This document shows, in pieces, positions 17,281-25,291 of a stretch of 64,000 nt of DNA. The position numbers and the translations under genes were made by a program. Location: the NCBI RefSeq assembly GCF_049856295.1, contig NZ_JBNDMZ010000004.1, positions 62,001 to 126,000 of the forward strand, in the 5' to 3' direction. Numbering within the stretch: the first letter of the stretch is position 1; every line of letters starts with the position of its first letter. A model generated the notes under the pieces. It saw only the letters and a list, made by a program, of their open reading frames with translations. It was not told the origin of the DNA and made no database searches. This DNA is from JB111 sp049856295 (GTDB taxonomy: Bacteria > Actinomycetota > Actinomycetes > Actinomycetales > Actinomycetaceae).

Positions 17281-17775
17281 GTGGTCCGGCACGTCACCAT
17301 CACGCTCGAGTCGCGCGGGGTCGCGTGCCGGGCACGGCTCCTCGACGACGACGCACCCGCCACGTGCGCCGCCGTGTGGGACGCGCTGCCGCTGTCCGGC
17401 GACGCCTTCCACGCCAAGTTCGCGCGCAACGAGGTCTACGCGCTGCTGCCGCGGATCGCCGCCGCCCCGCGCCGCGAGAACCCGACCGTCACCCCGATCC
17501 CGGGCGACGTGTGCCTGTTCGACTTCGAACCCTGGGAGATCGGCAACCCCGCCTACGGGTACGAGCCGGGATCGGCCGCCCACGCCGAGCTCGGCGCCAC
17601 CGACCTCGCGCTCTTCTACGACCGCAACAACCTGCTGCTCAACGGCGACGTCGGGTGGGTGCCGGGCAACGTCTTCGCCACCGTCGTCGAGGGGCTGGCG
17701 GAGATGGCGGCGGCGTGCAACGACCTGTGGCGGCACGGGTTCGCCGGCGAGCGCCTCTCGTTCGCGCGGGCGTAG
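17281..17775 (+). CDS. DUF3830-like protein
   Basis: The protein has 164 residues with no signal peptide or membrane segment. It opens with a beta-rich stretch (HVTITLESRGVACRARLLDD) and contains AVWDALPLSGDAFHAKF and PGDVCLFDFEPWEIG. This pattern matches what I know of the DUF3830 family, which has a cyclophilin-like beta fold and no established reaction. It starts with GTG 17281, with GGAGG 10 nt upstream inside the gabT end, so it is co-transcribed with the aminotransferase. Its constant company with amidase, aminotransferase and racemase-like genes suggests a substrate-processing or binding role in the same pathway. That role is inference. Confidence 0.65.
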   Translation: MVRHVTITLESRGVACRARLLDDDAPATCAAVWDALPLSGDAFHAKFARNEVYALLPRIAAAPRRENPTVTPIPGDVCLFDFEPWEIGNPAYGYEPGSAAHAELGATDLALFYDRNNLLLNGDVGWVPGNVFATVVEGLAEMAAACNDLWRHGFAGERLSFARA

Positions 17776-17797
17776 GCGCCGGGTCGACCAGACAGCC

Positions 17798-19168
17798 CTA
17801 CCGTCCGAGCACCCGCTCGACGAACCGGCCCGCGGCGAGCACGAGGTCGTCGGAGTGGCGCGGCCCCACGATCTGCAGGCCCACGGGCAGCCCGGCCGCG
17901 GTCTCGCCGACGGGCACGCTCAGCGCCGGCTGCCCGGTCATGTTGAACGGGTAGGTGAACGGGGTCCACTGCGGCCAGCTGCTCAGCCCGCTGCCCGGCG
18001 GCACGTCGTGGCCGGCCTCGAACGCGGCGATCGGCATCGTCGGGGTGAGCAGCAGGTTGTGCGTCTCGTGGAACTCGCCCATGGCGATGCCGACGGCGGC
18101 GGCGACACCCCGCGCCTGGAGGAGCTGGACGGCGCTGAGGGTCTCGCCGTGGTCCCACACCTTCCCGAGCCCGGGGTCGACCGTCTCGCGGGCGCCGGGC
18201 ATCGTCCGCAGGAGGGTCGCGGCGCCGGCGGCCCACAGGTCCTCGAAGGCGTCGATCGGGTCGGGGAACCCGGGGTCGGCGGCGGTCACGTGCAGGCCGG
18301 CGCGGCCGAGCGCCGCCACGGCCTCGTCGACGACCCGCGCGACCTCGGGGTCCACGTCGGCGAAGCCCAGGTCGCGCGAGTACGCCACGTGCAGGCCGGC
18401 CACGTCGCGGTCGAGCTCGCCGCGGAAGGTCCGCACGGGCGGGGCGAGGGAGGTGGGGTCCCGATGGTCGGGCAGCGAGAGGATATCCATGAGCAGCGCC
18501 GTGTCCTCGACCGTGCGCGTGATCGGCCCGGCGTGCGCGAGGGGCGCGAACGGGCTGGCCGGGTACATCGGCACCCGCCCGTGGGTGGGCTTGAGGGCCA
18601 CGACGCCGCAGAACGAGGCGGGGATGCGGACCGATCCGCCGCCGTCCGTCCCGAGCGAGCAGGGCCCCATGCCGGCGGCGACCGCGGCGGCCGCACCGCC
18701 CGAGGAGCCGCCCGCCGTCGTGCGGGGGTCCACGGGGTTGCGCGTGATGCCGCGCAGGGGGCTGTCCGTCACGGCCTTCCACGCGATCTCGGGCGAGGTC
18801 GTCTGGCCCACGAGCACCATGCCGTCGGCCCTGACCCGCTTGACGGCGGGTGCATCGACGGTCCACTCCCGGTCCGGGTCCACCGCGCTTGAGCCGCGCA
18901 GGGTGGGCCAGCCGGCGGTGAGGAAGATGTCCTTGATCGAGACGGGCACGCCGTCGAGCAGGCCCTGGGTGTGCCCGGAGCGCCAGCGCTCCTCGGAGGC
19001 GGCGGCCTGCTCGAGGGCGGCGTCGGCGTCGACGAGGCTGAAGGCGTTCAGCTCGCCGTCACGCTCCTCGATCCGGGCGAGCACGGCCCGCGTGGCCTCG
19101 ACCGGCGAGAGCTCGCCCGACCCGTAGGCCGTCACGAGCTCCGCCGCCGTCATCTCGGTGGGTTCCAC
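17798..19168 (-). CDS. Amidase-signature (AS) family amidohydrolase
   Basis: The protein has 456 residues and hydrolyses a C-N amide bond. The Ser-cisSer-Lys triad is visible: Lys in PVSIKDIF (about 98), cis-Ser in TAGGSSGGAAAA and the nucleophile Ser in TDGGGSVRIPA. The C-terminal GLPVGLQIVG is also typical. It starts with GTG at 19168, one base after the dehydrogenase stop, so the two are one operon read from the promoter at 20150-20190. No GatB/GatC partner is nearby, so a role as tRNA amidotransferase is unlikely. The substrate is presumably an amide intermediate or entry compound of this catabolic locus. Confidence 0.85.
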   Translation of the reverse strand: MEPTEMTAAELVTAYGSGELSPVEATRAVLARIEERDGELNAFSLVDADAALEQAAASEERWRSGHTQGLLDGVPVSIKDIFLTAGWPTLRGSSAVDPDREWTVDAPAVKRVRADGMVLVGQTTSPEIAWKAVTDSPLRGITRNPVDPRTTAGGSSGGAAAAVAAGMGPCSLGTDGGGSVRIPASFCGVVALKPTHGRVPMYPASPFAPLAHAGPITRTVEDTALLMDILSLPDHRDPTSLAPPVRTFRGELDRDVAGLHVAYSRDLGFADVDPEVARVVDEAVAALGRAGLHVTAADPGFPDPIDAFEDLWAAGAATLLRTMPGARETVDPGLGKVWDHGETLSAVQLLQARGVAAAVGIAMGEFHETHNLLLTPTMPIAAFEAGHDVPPGSGLSSWPQWTPFTYPFNMTGQPALSVPVGETAAGLPVGLQIVGPRHSDDLVLAAGRFVERVLGR

Positions 19169-19169
19169 G

Positions 19170-20150
19170 TCAGCTCCCCTCGCCGGGCACGTACCCCCGG
19201 GACTTGTCGACCACGCCCGGCAGCGGCTCGCCCGCCGTCCACCGGAGGAAGTTGTCCGCGAACAGGTGGGTGAGCGCGTCGCGCCAGCCGCGGAAGTCCC
19301 CGCTGTTGTGCGGGGTGATGATCGCGCCGGGCAGGTCCCACAGGGGGTGCCCGGCGGGCAGGGGCTCGGGGTCGACGACGTCGAGCGCGGCCCCGGCGAT
19401 CGTCCCCTCCCGCAGGGCGGTCACCAGGTCGTCGGTGCGGACGAGCTCGCCGCGCCCCACGTTGACGAGCCGGGCGGTCGGCTTCATCGAGGACAACGCC
19501 GCGGCGTCGATCATCCCGCGGGTGGCCGGGGTCAGGGGTGCGGCGAGGACGACCCAGTCGGCGGCGGCGAGGGCGGCGGGCAGCCCGTCGGCGTCGGTGA
19601 CGTCCCCGAGGTCGGGATCGCCGGTGCGCGCGCGGCGGCCGGAGCCGGAGACCTCGACGCCGGCGGCGCGCAGGAGTCGCGCGATCGACCGGCCGATGGG
19701 CCCGGTGCCGATGACCAGGGCGCGGCTGCCGGCGACCATGTCGCTCTCGCGGTGCTCCCAGGTGTGGGCGTCCTGGCGGCGCACCGAGCCGGGGAGGTCC
19801 TTGGCGAAGGCGAGGACCTGGCCGAGGACGTACTCGGCGATCGACGCGTCGAAGATGCCGCGGGAGTTGGTGACGACCACGTCGCTCGCCGCCACCTCGG
19901 GCGTGAGCAGGGCGTCCACCCCGGCGGCGGCCACGTGCAGCCACCGCAGCGACCCGGCCGCGTGCCACACCTCGGGCATGACGCGGCTGAGGAAGTGGTA
20001 GGCGTACATCACCTCGGCGCCGTCGAGGGCGGCGGCCAGGCCGGCCTCGTCGGCCATGCGCACCTCGGCGCGCTCGAGGACCGGGGCGAGGGCGTCCTGC
20101 GACGGCGGATCGCCGTCGTGCAGGACGGCGACGACGGGGCGGGTGGGCAC
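19170..20150 (-). CDS. NAD-dependent D-2-hydroxyacid dehydrogenase
   Basis: The protein has 326 residues and interconverts a 2-oxo acid and a D-2-hydroxy acid. The NAD-binding loop is VIGTGPIGRSIARLL. NVGRGELV carries the substrate-binding Arg, DVVDPEPLP the Glu and ITPHNSGDF the catalytic His, so the Arg-Glu-His set is complete. Translation starts at GTG 20150. TAGGTT ends 6 nt before it and TTGACA lies 17 bp further, a near-consensus leaderless promoter whose -35 is covered by the shared dyad. The amidase gene follows directly. Substrate unknown. Confidence 0.85.
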   Translation of the reverse strand: MPTRPVVAVLHDGDPPSQDALAPVLERAEVRMADEAGLAAALDGAEVMYAYHFLSRVMPEVWHAAGSLRWLHVAAAGVDALLTPEVAASDVVVTNSRGIFDASIAEYVLGQVLAFAKDLPGSVRRQDAHTWEHRESDMVAGSRALVIGTGPIGRSIARLLRAAGVEVSGSGRRARTGDPDLGDVTDADGLPAALAAADWVVLAAPLTPATRGMIDAAALSSMKPTARLVNVGRGELVRTDDLVTALREGTIAGAALDVVDPEPLPAGHPLWDLPGAIITPHNSGDFRGWRDALTHLFADNFLRWTAGEPLPGVVDKSRGYVPGEGS

Positions 20151-20197
20151 GTTGACAACCTAGGAACGCCACCTATTGTTGTCAACAATCTGACGAT
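20151..20197. promoter_or_regulatory. Divergent promoter with operator for the hydroxyacid dehydrogenase and isomerase operons
   Basis: Minus strand: TTGACA (20180-20185), 17-bp spacer, TAGGTT (20157-20162), 6 nt, GTG start. A perfect 15-base dyad (arms ATTGTTG/CAACAAT around one T, 20175-20189) covers the -35. GTTGACAAC at 20151-20159 is an inverted copy of the dyad core. Bases 20179-20197 match 15997-16015 at 16 of 19 positions. Confidence 0.65.
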
Positions 20198-20223
20198 CTG
20201 CGTCGGTGCGAGAGCGAGGCACG

Positions 20224-21042
20224 ATGGCGGAGCTGCCCGACATCGAGGGTCCGCTCGCCCAGCGCGGCATCGGCGTCATCGCGCCGTTCGACCTCGCCCT
20301 CGAGCGCGAGCTGTGGCGGTGGGTGCCGCTCGAGGTCAGCCTCCACCTGGCCCGCACGCCCTACGAGCCGGTCCCCGTCAGCCTCGAGATGGCCGAGCTC
20401 GTGTCCGAGGAGCGGCACCTGCGCGCGGCCACCCGGGACGTCCTCGGCGTCGAGCCGGAGGTCGTCGCCTACCTGTGCATGTCCGGCAGCTTCATCCACG
20501 GGCTCGCCCACGAGGCCCGGCTGCGCGCGGCCGTCCTCGAGGCCGGGGCGCCCGACGCCGTCACCACCTCCGGCGCGCTCGCCACCGCCGTCCGCGCGCT
20601 CGACCTCCGCCGGGTCTCGGTCCTCACCCCGTACGACGCCGCGCTCACCGACCGGCTGCACGACTTCCTCGGCGAGCTGGGCGTCGCGGTGGTGCGCTCC
20701 GACCACCTGGGGCTCGGCGGCGGCATCTGGAAGGTCAACTACCGCACGGTCGCCGAGCGGATCACGGGGGCGGACCACGACGACGCGGACGCCGTCGTCG
20801 TGGCCTGCACCAACCTGCCGACCTACGACATCGTCGACCCGCTCGAGGAGCGACTCGGCAAGCCCGTGCTCACGGCGAACCAGCTGACGATGTGGGCGTG
20901 CCTGGGCCGGATGGGCCTGCAGATGACGGGGCCGGGCCGGTGGCTGCGCGGCGTGTTCGACGACGGAGCCGCGGGTGAGGCGGCAGGCGGTGGCACGGCG
21001 GCGTACCGCGGCGCTGCGGCAGACGGCGAGGTCCCGGCATGA
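20224..21042 (+). CDS. Maleate isomerase/Asp-Glu racemase superfamily protein, two-cysteine form
   Basis: The protein has 272 residues. The superfamily uses two Cys as acid and base in two-fold related half-domains. The first Cys is in YLCMSGSF (about 85), the second in VACTNLPTYD (about 200), and KPVLTANQLTMW follows as in maleate cis-trans isomerases and arylmalonate decarboxylases. The last 30 residues are Gly/Ala-rich. ATG 20224 is preferred over GTG 20206 because CGAGG lies 4 nt upstream. First gene of a three-gene operon with a paralogue and the GntR regulator. Likely an isomerase or racemase acting on a carboxylic-acid intermediate; EutA of ectoine catabolism is a comparable member. 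Confidence 0.8.
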   Translation: MAELPDIEGPLAQRGIGVIAPFDLALERELWRWVPLEVSLHLARTPYEPVPVSLEMAELVSEERHLRAATRDVLGVEPEVVAYLCMSGSFIHGLAHEARLRAAVLEAGAPDAVTTSGALATAVRALDLRRVSVLTPYDAALTDRLHDFLGELGVAVVRSDHLGLGGGIWKVNYRTVAERITGADHDDADAVVVACTNLPTYDIVDPLEERLGKPVLTANQLTMWACLGRMGLQMTGPGRWLRGVFDDGAAGEAAGGGTAAYRGAAADGEVPA

Positions 21043-21791
21043 GCGCCCCATCGACGCCACACGGGTCACCGACCGTCGGGATCATCTACCCGGGCCACGC
21101 CGCCGAGGACGAGTACCCGCGCGCGGCGGAGCTGCTCGGCGCCTCGTTCCCCGTGGCCCACGTCCACGGCACCGACCTCCACGCGGTCCCCGAGCTGCTC
21201 GACCTCGGCCGCCCCGACCTCCTCGCCACCGGCGCCGCCGCGCTCGCCCCGCGCCGGCCCGGCTCGGTGATGTGGGCGTGCACGTCGGGGAGCTTCGTGC
21301 GCGGGAGGGCCGGCGCCCAGCGGCAGGTCGACGAGCTGGCCACCGCCACGGGGGTTCCGACGTCGAGCACGTCTCTCGCCTTCGTCGCCGCCCTGCGGGA
21401 CCTGGGGATCCGGCGGGTGGCGGTGGCGGCCACCTATCCGGCCGACGTCGCTGACCTGTTCACCACCTACCTGCGCGACGCGGGGATCGAGGTCGTCGCG
21501 GCCGCGCACGCCGGGATCGCCACCGCCGCCGAGGTGGGCACGCTCGCGGCCGACGCGGTCGAGGACCTCGCCGCCGCCCACGACCACCCGGGGGCCGAGG
21601 CGCTCCTCGTCCCCGACACCGCGATGCGGACCCTGGAGGTCCTCCCGCGGCTCGAGTCCCGCCTGGGCAAGCCGGTGCTCACGGCCAACCAGGTGACAAT
21701 CTGGCTGGGGCTGCGCCTGGCCGGCCACCCGGGCACCGGCCCGTCGCTCGGTGCCCTGCTCGACGAACGGAGGCCCCGTGCCGCTGACTGA
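21039..21791 (+). CDS. Maleate isomerase/Asp-Glu racemase paralogue lacking the second catalytic cysteine
   Basis: The protein has 250 residues and is clearly paralogous to the preceding gene: WACTSGSF matches its first Cys motif, and GKPVLTANQVTIW matches its C-terminal signature. The second Cys motif VACTN is replaced by LVPDTAM, so Asp stands where the second catalytic Cys should be. It therefore cannot run the standard two-Cys racemisation. It may catalyse a one-Cys reaction (as arylmalonate decarboxylase does with the other Cys), pair with its paralogue, or only bind substrate. The ATG overlaps the upstream stop (ATGA), and the 3' end overlaps the GntR gene by 14 bp. Confidence 0.75.
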   Translation: MSAPSTPHGSPTVGIIYPGHAAEDEYPRAAELLGASFPVAHVHGTDLHAVPELLDLGRPDLLATGAAALAPRRPGSVMWACTSGSFVRGRAGAQRQVDELATATGVPTSSTSLAFVAALRDLGIRRVAVAATYPADVADLFTTYLRDAGIEVVAAAHAGIATAAEVGTLAADAVEDLAAAHDHPGAEALLVPDTAMRTLEVLPRLESRLGKPVLTANQVTIWLGLRLAGHPGTGPSLGALLDERRPRAAD

Positions 21792-22464
21792 CCTGCGCCC
21801 GTCCCGACCGCCGTCCACGGTCGACTACCTCGCCGAGGAGCTGCGCGCCGCGATCATGCGCGGCGAGCTCGCGCCCGGCGAGCAGCTCGGCGAGGCGGAG
21901 CTCGCCACGCGGTTCGAGGTCTCGCGCGGCCCGGTCCGCGAGGCCCTCCAGCGGCTCGTGTCCGAGGGAATCCTTCACGCCGTGCGCAACCGCGGCGTCT
22001 TCGTCACCGAGCTCACGCTGGACGACGTCCTCGACGTCTACCGCACCCGGTCGGTCATCGAACGCGGGGCCGTCGAGCTCATCCTCGACGACGAGACACC
22101 CGCCGCCTCCGGCCGCGAGGAGACGTACCGGGCACTGGGCCCGAGCGTGGCGGCGATGCGCGCGGCCGCCGAGCGCGGCGACGCCTCCGCGGTGTCCGAC
22201 GCCGACCAGGAGTTCCACGAGGTCCTCGTCGAGTGCTCCGGGAGTCCACGGCTCATCCGGGCGATGCGCACGCTGCTCGTCGAGACCCGCATGTGCCTCG
22301 GCGAGCTCGTCACCACCTACGCCGACCTGCGCACGCAGGCGAGCGAGCACGAGACGCTGCGCGAGGCGATCCGCTCCGGTGACACCGCCCGGACGAAGGC
22401 CCTCATGCTCGAGCACATGGCCGACGCGGTCTCCCGGCTCGTGGACAAGCGCGCCCCGGCCTGA
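21778..22464 (+). CDS. GntR-family regulator (FCD/FadR type)
   Basis: The protein has 228 residues. The N-terminal winged helix covers about residues 14-75 (LRAAIMRGELAPGEQLGE, SRGPVREALQRL, GVFVTEL). The C-terminal helical FCD domain shows EFHEVLVECSGSPRL and EHETLREAIRSGD, which usually binds a metal and a carboxylate ligand. The start is GTG 21778 with GGAGG 4 nt upstream, inside the 3' end of the previous gene. It is the most likely owner of the shared operator at 15997-16015 and 20179-20197, and would regulate its own operon. Confidence 0.87.
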   Translation: MPLTDLRPSRPPSTVDYLAEELRAAIMRGELAPGEQLGEAELATRFEVSRGPVREALQRLVSEGILHAVRNRGVFVTELTLDDVLDVYRTRSVIERGAVELILDDETPAASGREETYRALGPSVAAMRAAAERGDASAVSDADQEFHEVLVECSGSPRLIRAMRTLLVETRMCLGELVTTYADLRTQASEHETLREAIRSGDTARTKALMLEHMADAVSRLVDKRAPA

Positions 22465-22478
22465 GGGAGAATCGCCCC

Positions 22479-23921
22479 ATGACGGCGCGCACCGACCTCT
22501 CGACGATCACCCCGCCCATCGCTCTCGGGGCGCTCGACGGGAGGTACCGGTCGGTCGTCGCGCCGCTGGCGGACCACCTGAGCGAGGCCGCGCTCAACCG
22601 GGCCCGCCTGCACGTCGAGGTCGAGTGGCTCGTCCACCTGTGCGACACCGGCGCCCTGCCCGGCGCCCCCGCGCTCACCGACGCCGAGCGCGCCTACCTG
22701 CGCGGCCTCGTGGACTCCTTCGGCGCCGACGAGATCGCGGAGCACGCCGCCATCGAGGCCGAGACGCGGCACGACGTCAAGGCCGTGGAGTACCTGCTCA
22801 AGCGCCGGCTCGACGAGGCGGCCGACGCCCTCGGCGCGGAGACCTCGCTGCCGGGCGCGCACGAGATCGTCCACATCTTCTGCACGTCGGAGGACGTCAA
22901 CAACCTGTCCTACGCGCTGACGGTTCGCGCCGCGATCGTCGACGTGTGGCTGCCCGCCGCCACCGCGGTGACCGACCAGCTCGCCGAGATGGCGCTGGCC
23001 CAGGCCGACGTCCCCATGCTCGCCCGCACGCACGGGCAGACGGCCACGCCGGTGACGCTCGGCAAGGAGCTGGCCGTGACGGTCGCGCGCCTGCGCCGCC
23101 AGCTCGACCGGGTCGCCTCCACCGAGTACCGCGGCAAGATCAACGGCGCGACGGGGACCTACGGCGCGCACAGCGTCGCGGTCCCGGGCACCGACTGGCC
23201 GGCGGTCGCGGAGCGCTTCGTCACCGGGCTCGGCCTGTCGTTCAACCCGCTGACCACGCAGATCGAGGCGCACGACTGGCAGGCGGAGCTCTACTCCGAC
23301 GTCGCCCGGTTCAACCGGATCCTGCACAACCTCGCCACCGACGTGTGGACGTACATCTCGCTCGGGTACTTCACGCAGCGCCTGTCCGCGCAGGGCTCGA
23401 CGGGCTCGTCGACGATGCCGCACAAGGTCAACCCGATCCGGTTCGAGAACGCCGAGGCCAACCTCGAGATCAGCTGCGCCCTGCTCGACACCCTCGCCTC
23501 GACGCTCGTCACCTCGCGCCTGCAGCGCGACCTCACGGACTCGACGACGCAGCGCAACATCGGCACGGCGCTCGGCCACTCTCTGCTCGCGATCGACAAC
23601 GTCCGGCGCGGGCTCGCGGGTCTCGACGTCGACGCCGAGGCGATGGCCCGCGACCTCGACGGCGCGTGGGAGGTCCTCGGCGAGGCGGTCCAACAGGCGA
23701 TGCGCGCAGCGTCGATCGCCGGTGCGACCGGCATGGAGGACCCCTACGAGCGGCTCAAGGAGCTCACGCGGGGCCGGAAGGTCGACGGCCCCGCGATGCG
23801 CAAGTTCATCGGGTCGCTCGGCCTGCCCGCCGACGTCGAGGCGCGCCTCGCGGACCTCACGCCGGCCACGTACACGGGCCTGTCCTCGCAGCTCGCGCGC
23901 ACGATCGACGCCGAGGGCTGA
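22479..23921 (+). CDS. purB: Adenylosuccinate lyase PurB
   Basis: The protein has 480 residues and cleaves SAICAR and adenylosuccinate in purine synthesis, releasing fumarate. The fumarase/aspartase-superfamily signature GSSTMPHKVNP is at about 310-320. TRHDVKAVEYLL and HTHGQTA-type segments (ARTHGQTATPVTLGK) match the PurB branch. GAGAAT ends 6 nt before the ATG with no ribosome binding site, so it is probably transcribed leaderless from its own promoter although it lies only 15 bp after the GntR gene. Its last codons form one copy of a 20-bp direct repeat. Confidence 0.95.
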   Translation: MTARTDLSTITPPIALGALDGRYRSVVAPLADHLSEAALNRARLHVEVEWLVHLCDTGALPGAPALTDAERAYLRGLVDSFGADEIAEHAAIEAETRHDVKAVEYLLKRRLDEAADALGAETSLPGAHEIVHIFCTSEDVNNLSYALTVRAAIVDVWLPAATAVTDQLAEMALAQADVPMLARTHGQTATPVTLGKELAVTVARLRRQLDRVASTEYRGKINGATGTYGAHSVAVPGTDWPAVAERFVTGLGLSFNPLTTQIEAHDWQAELYSDVARFNRILHNLATDVWTYISLGYFTQRLSAQGSTGSSTMPHKVNPIRFENAEANLEISCALLDTLASTLVTSRLQRDLTDSTTQRNIGTALGHSLLAIDNVRRGLAGLDVDAEAMARDLDGAWEVLGEAVQQAMRAASIAGATGMEDPYERLKELTRGRKVDGPAMRKFIGSLGLPADVEARLADLTPATYTGLSSQLARTIDAEG

Positions 23922-23970
23922 CCGCGGGCCGATCCCCGCGCGGGCACGGCGCCGCCACCTCTGACAAGCG

Positions 23971-23984
23971 TGCATCTTGATGCA
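23971..23984. promoter_or_regulatory. vapBC operator dyad
   Basis: TGCATC and GATGCA form a perfect 6-bp inverted repeat around TT, 28 bp before the antitoxin ATG. CATGAT (24000-24005) ends 6 nt before that ATG and is the likely -10. Antitoxins of this class repress their own promoters through such dyads. Confidence 0.5.
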
Positions 23985-24011
23985 TGATCCACATGCAGTC
24001 ATGATGAGCAC

Positions 24012-24266
24012 ATGCGCACCACGCTCACTCTCGACGACGACGTCGCCCGCCTCGTCGACGAGGCCGTGCACCGTGACCGGCGCTCGATGAAGGAGGTCGT
24101 CAACGACGCGCTGCGCGCCGCCCTCGCTCCGCCGCCAGTGGCCCGGCCCTACACGGTGGACGTCCACCATTCCGCGATCCGCACCGGCATCGACGCCGGG
24201 CGGCTCAACCAGCTCGTCGACGAGATCGACACCGATGACGCACACTCCCCGGAGCCCGCCCGGTGA
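24012..24266 (+). CDS. vapB: VapB-type antitoxin
   Basis: The protein has 84 residues. The N terminus MRTTLTLDDDVARLVDEAV with RRSMKEVVNDALRAAL is a ribbon-helix-helix DNA-binding domain, as in VapB antitoxins. The C-terminal 35 residues (Pro-rich, then acidic) would wrap the toxin. The stop overlaps the toxin GTG by 4 bp, the standard antitoxin-first arrangement. Probably leaderless (CATGAT-N6-ATG) and autoregulated through the dyad at 23971-23984. Confidence 0.85.
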   Translation: MRTTLTLDDDVARLVDEAVHRDRRSMKEVVNDALRAALAPPPVARPYTVDVHHSAIRTGIDAGRLNQLVDEIDTDDAHSPEPAR

Positions 24267-24712
24267 TCGTCCCCGACCTCAACCTGCTGCTCTACGCGCA
24301 CATCGACGGGTTCGATCGCCACGCCGAGGCGCGGGGCTGGTGGGAGAACGTCCTGTCGGGCGACGACATGGTGGGCATCCCGCCCGTCGTGGCGATGGGG
24401 TTCGTCCGCCTCGCGACGTCGTCGCGCCTGACGGAGCGCCCGATGCGCGTCCCGGCGGCGAGCGCGGTCGTCCGGTCGTGGCTCGACCAGCCCCACGTCC
24501 GACTCCTCAGCTCGGACCGTCGCCACGTCGAGGAGAGTCTCGACCTGCTCGCCGGGTCCGGCGCGGGCGGGAACCTCACCACCGACGCCCAGATCGCCGC
24601 GCACGCGACGCTCGAAGGCGCGACCGTCGCGTCCAACGACGCCGACTTTCATCGTTTTGACGGACTCGCCGTGATCAATCCGCTCGCCGGGTCGAAGCGT
24701 TCGGCCGACTGA
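24263..24712 (+). CDS. vapC: VapC-type PIN-domain toxin ribonuclease
   Basis: The protein has 149 residues with a PIN domain. The conserved acids are seen in VPDLNLLLYA (Asp5), in TTDAQIAAHA (Asp near 113) and in ASNDADFHRF near the C terminus. PIN toxins are Mg2+-dependent endoribonucleases that usually cut tRNA or rRNA. The RxR-like middle and the FHRFDGL ending resemble the subgroup often annotated as TA-system VapC. GTG 24263 overlaps the antitoxin stop. The pair is bracketed by the purB direct repeat. Confidence 0.86.
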   Translation: MIVPDLNLLLYAHIDGFDRHAEARGWWENVLSGDDMVGIPPVVAMGFVRLATSSRLTERPMRVPAASAVVRSWLDQPHVRLLSSDRRHVEESLDLLAGSGAGGNLTTDAQIAAHATLEGATVASNDADFHRFDGLAVINPLAGSKRSAD

Positions 24713-24796
24713 CGGTGCCGCACACGGTTGCACTGACCCGGTTCGAGGACGCCGAGGGCTGACCGCGCTCAGTTCCCCCGAGCGCCCCTCGCGAAC

Positions 24797-25291
24797 TCAG
24801 TCCGACTGGCCCTGGCCGGGATGGACGAGCGCGCCCTGCACGTACTCCATGTTCGCGACGAACTCCGGGTCGGCGGCCCGGCGTGCCATCTCGTCCTCGT
24901 CGACCTCCTCGATCCGTTCCATCAACCAGTACAGGTTGCCGAACGGGTCACGCACGCGTGCCGCCATATCGCCCCAGAACAGCTGGGTCGGTCGGGTCAC
25001 CGACAGTGCTCCGGCTGCGAGCGCGCGGTCGTGGACCTGCTCGATGTCGCTCACGTAGAGCCGGAGGAATCCTGGGGTCGGCGGCCAGTCAGGCTGGTCG
25101 AACATCAGCACCACCGAGTCACCGATCCGGACCTCCGCGTGGGCGATCCCGCCGTCGTCGGTCGTCGTCCGGCCCAGCTCGGTCGCGTCGAAGGATTCGA
25201 CGAGGAAGTCGATGAGGCCGGCGGTGTCCTGTCCGATGATCCAGGGCGTGACGGTGTGGTAGCCGTCGGGAACGGTGCTCGGGCGGTTCAT
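24797..25291 (-). CDS. VOC/glyoxalase-like protein (PhnB/YdeN-type)
   Basis: The protein has 164 residues with the paired beta-alpha-beta repeats of the vicinal oxygen chelate fold. GIAHAEVRIGDSVVLMFDQP and RVRDPFGNLYWLMERIEE are the typical segments of the PhnB-like subgroup, often linked to resistance or small-molecule binding. The ATG at 25291 has GGAG 9 nt upstream; longer in-frame starts would read through the promoter region. It stands alone, convergent with vapC and divergent from the DedA gene. Ligand unknown. Confidence 0.75.
   Translation of the reverse strand: MNRPSTVPDGYHTVTPWIIGQDTAGLIDFLVESFDATELGRTTTDDGGIAHAEVRIGDSVVLMFDQPDWPPTPGFLRLYVSDIEQVHDRALAAGALSVTRPTQLFWGDMAARVRDPFGNLYWLMERIEEVDEDEMARRAADPEFVANMEYVQGALVHPGQGQSD

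Larger units (their letters stand above)
23907..24767. repeat. 20-bp perfect direct repeat bracketing the VapBC module
   Basis: GACGCCGAGGGCTGACCGCG occurs at 23907-23926, where it encodes the last residues and stop of purB, and again at 24748-24767 after vapC. In both places the frame reads Asp-Ala-Glu-Gly-stop. The 821 bp between hold only vapBC. Outside the 20 bp the flanks differ. This is what an attachment-site or target duplication left by insertion at a gene 3' end looks like. Confidence 0.65.
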
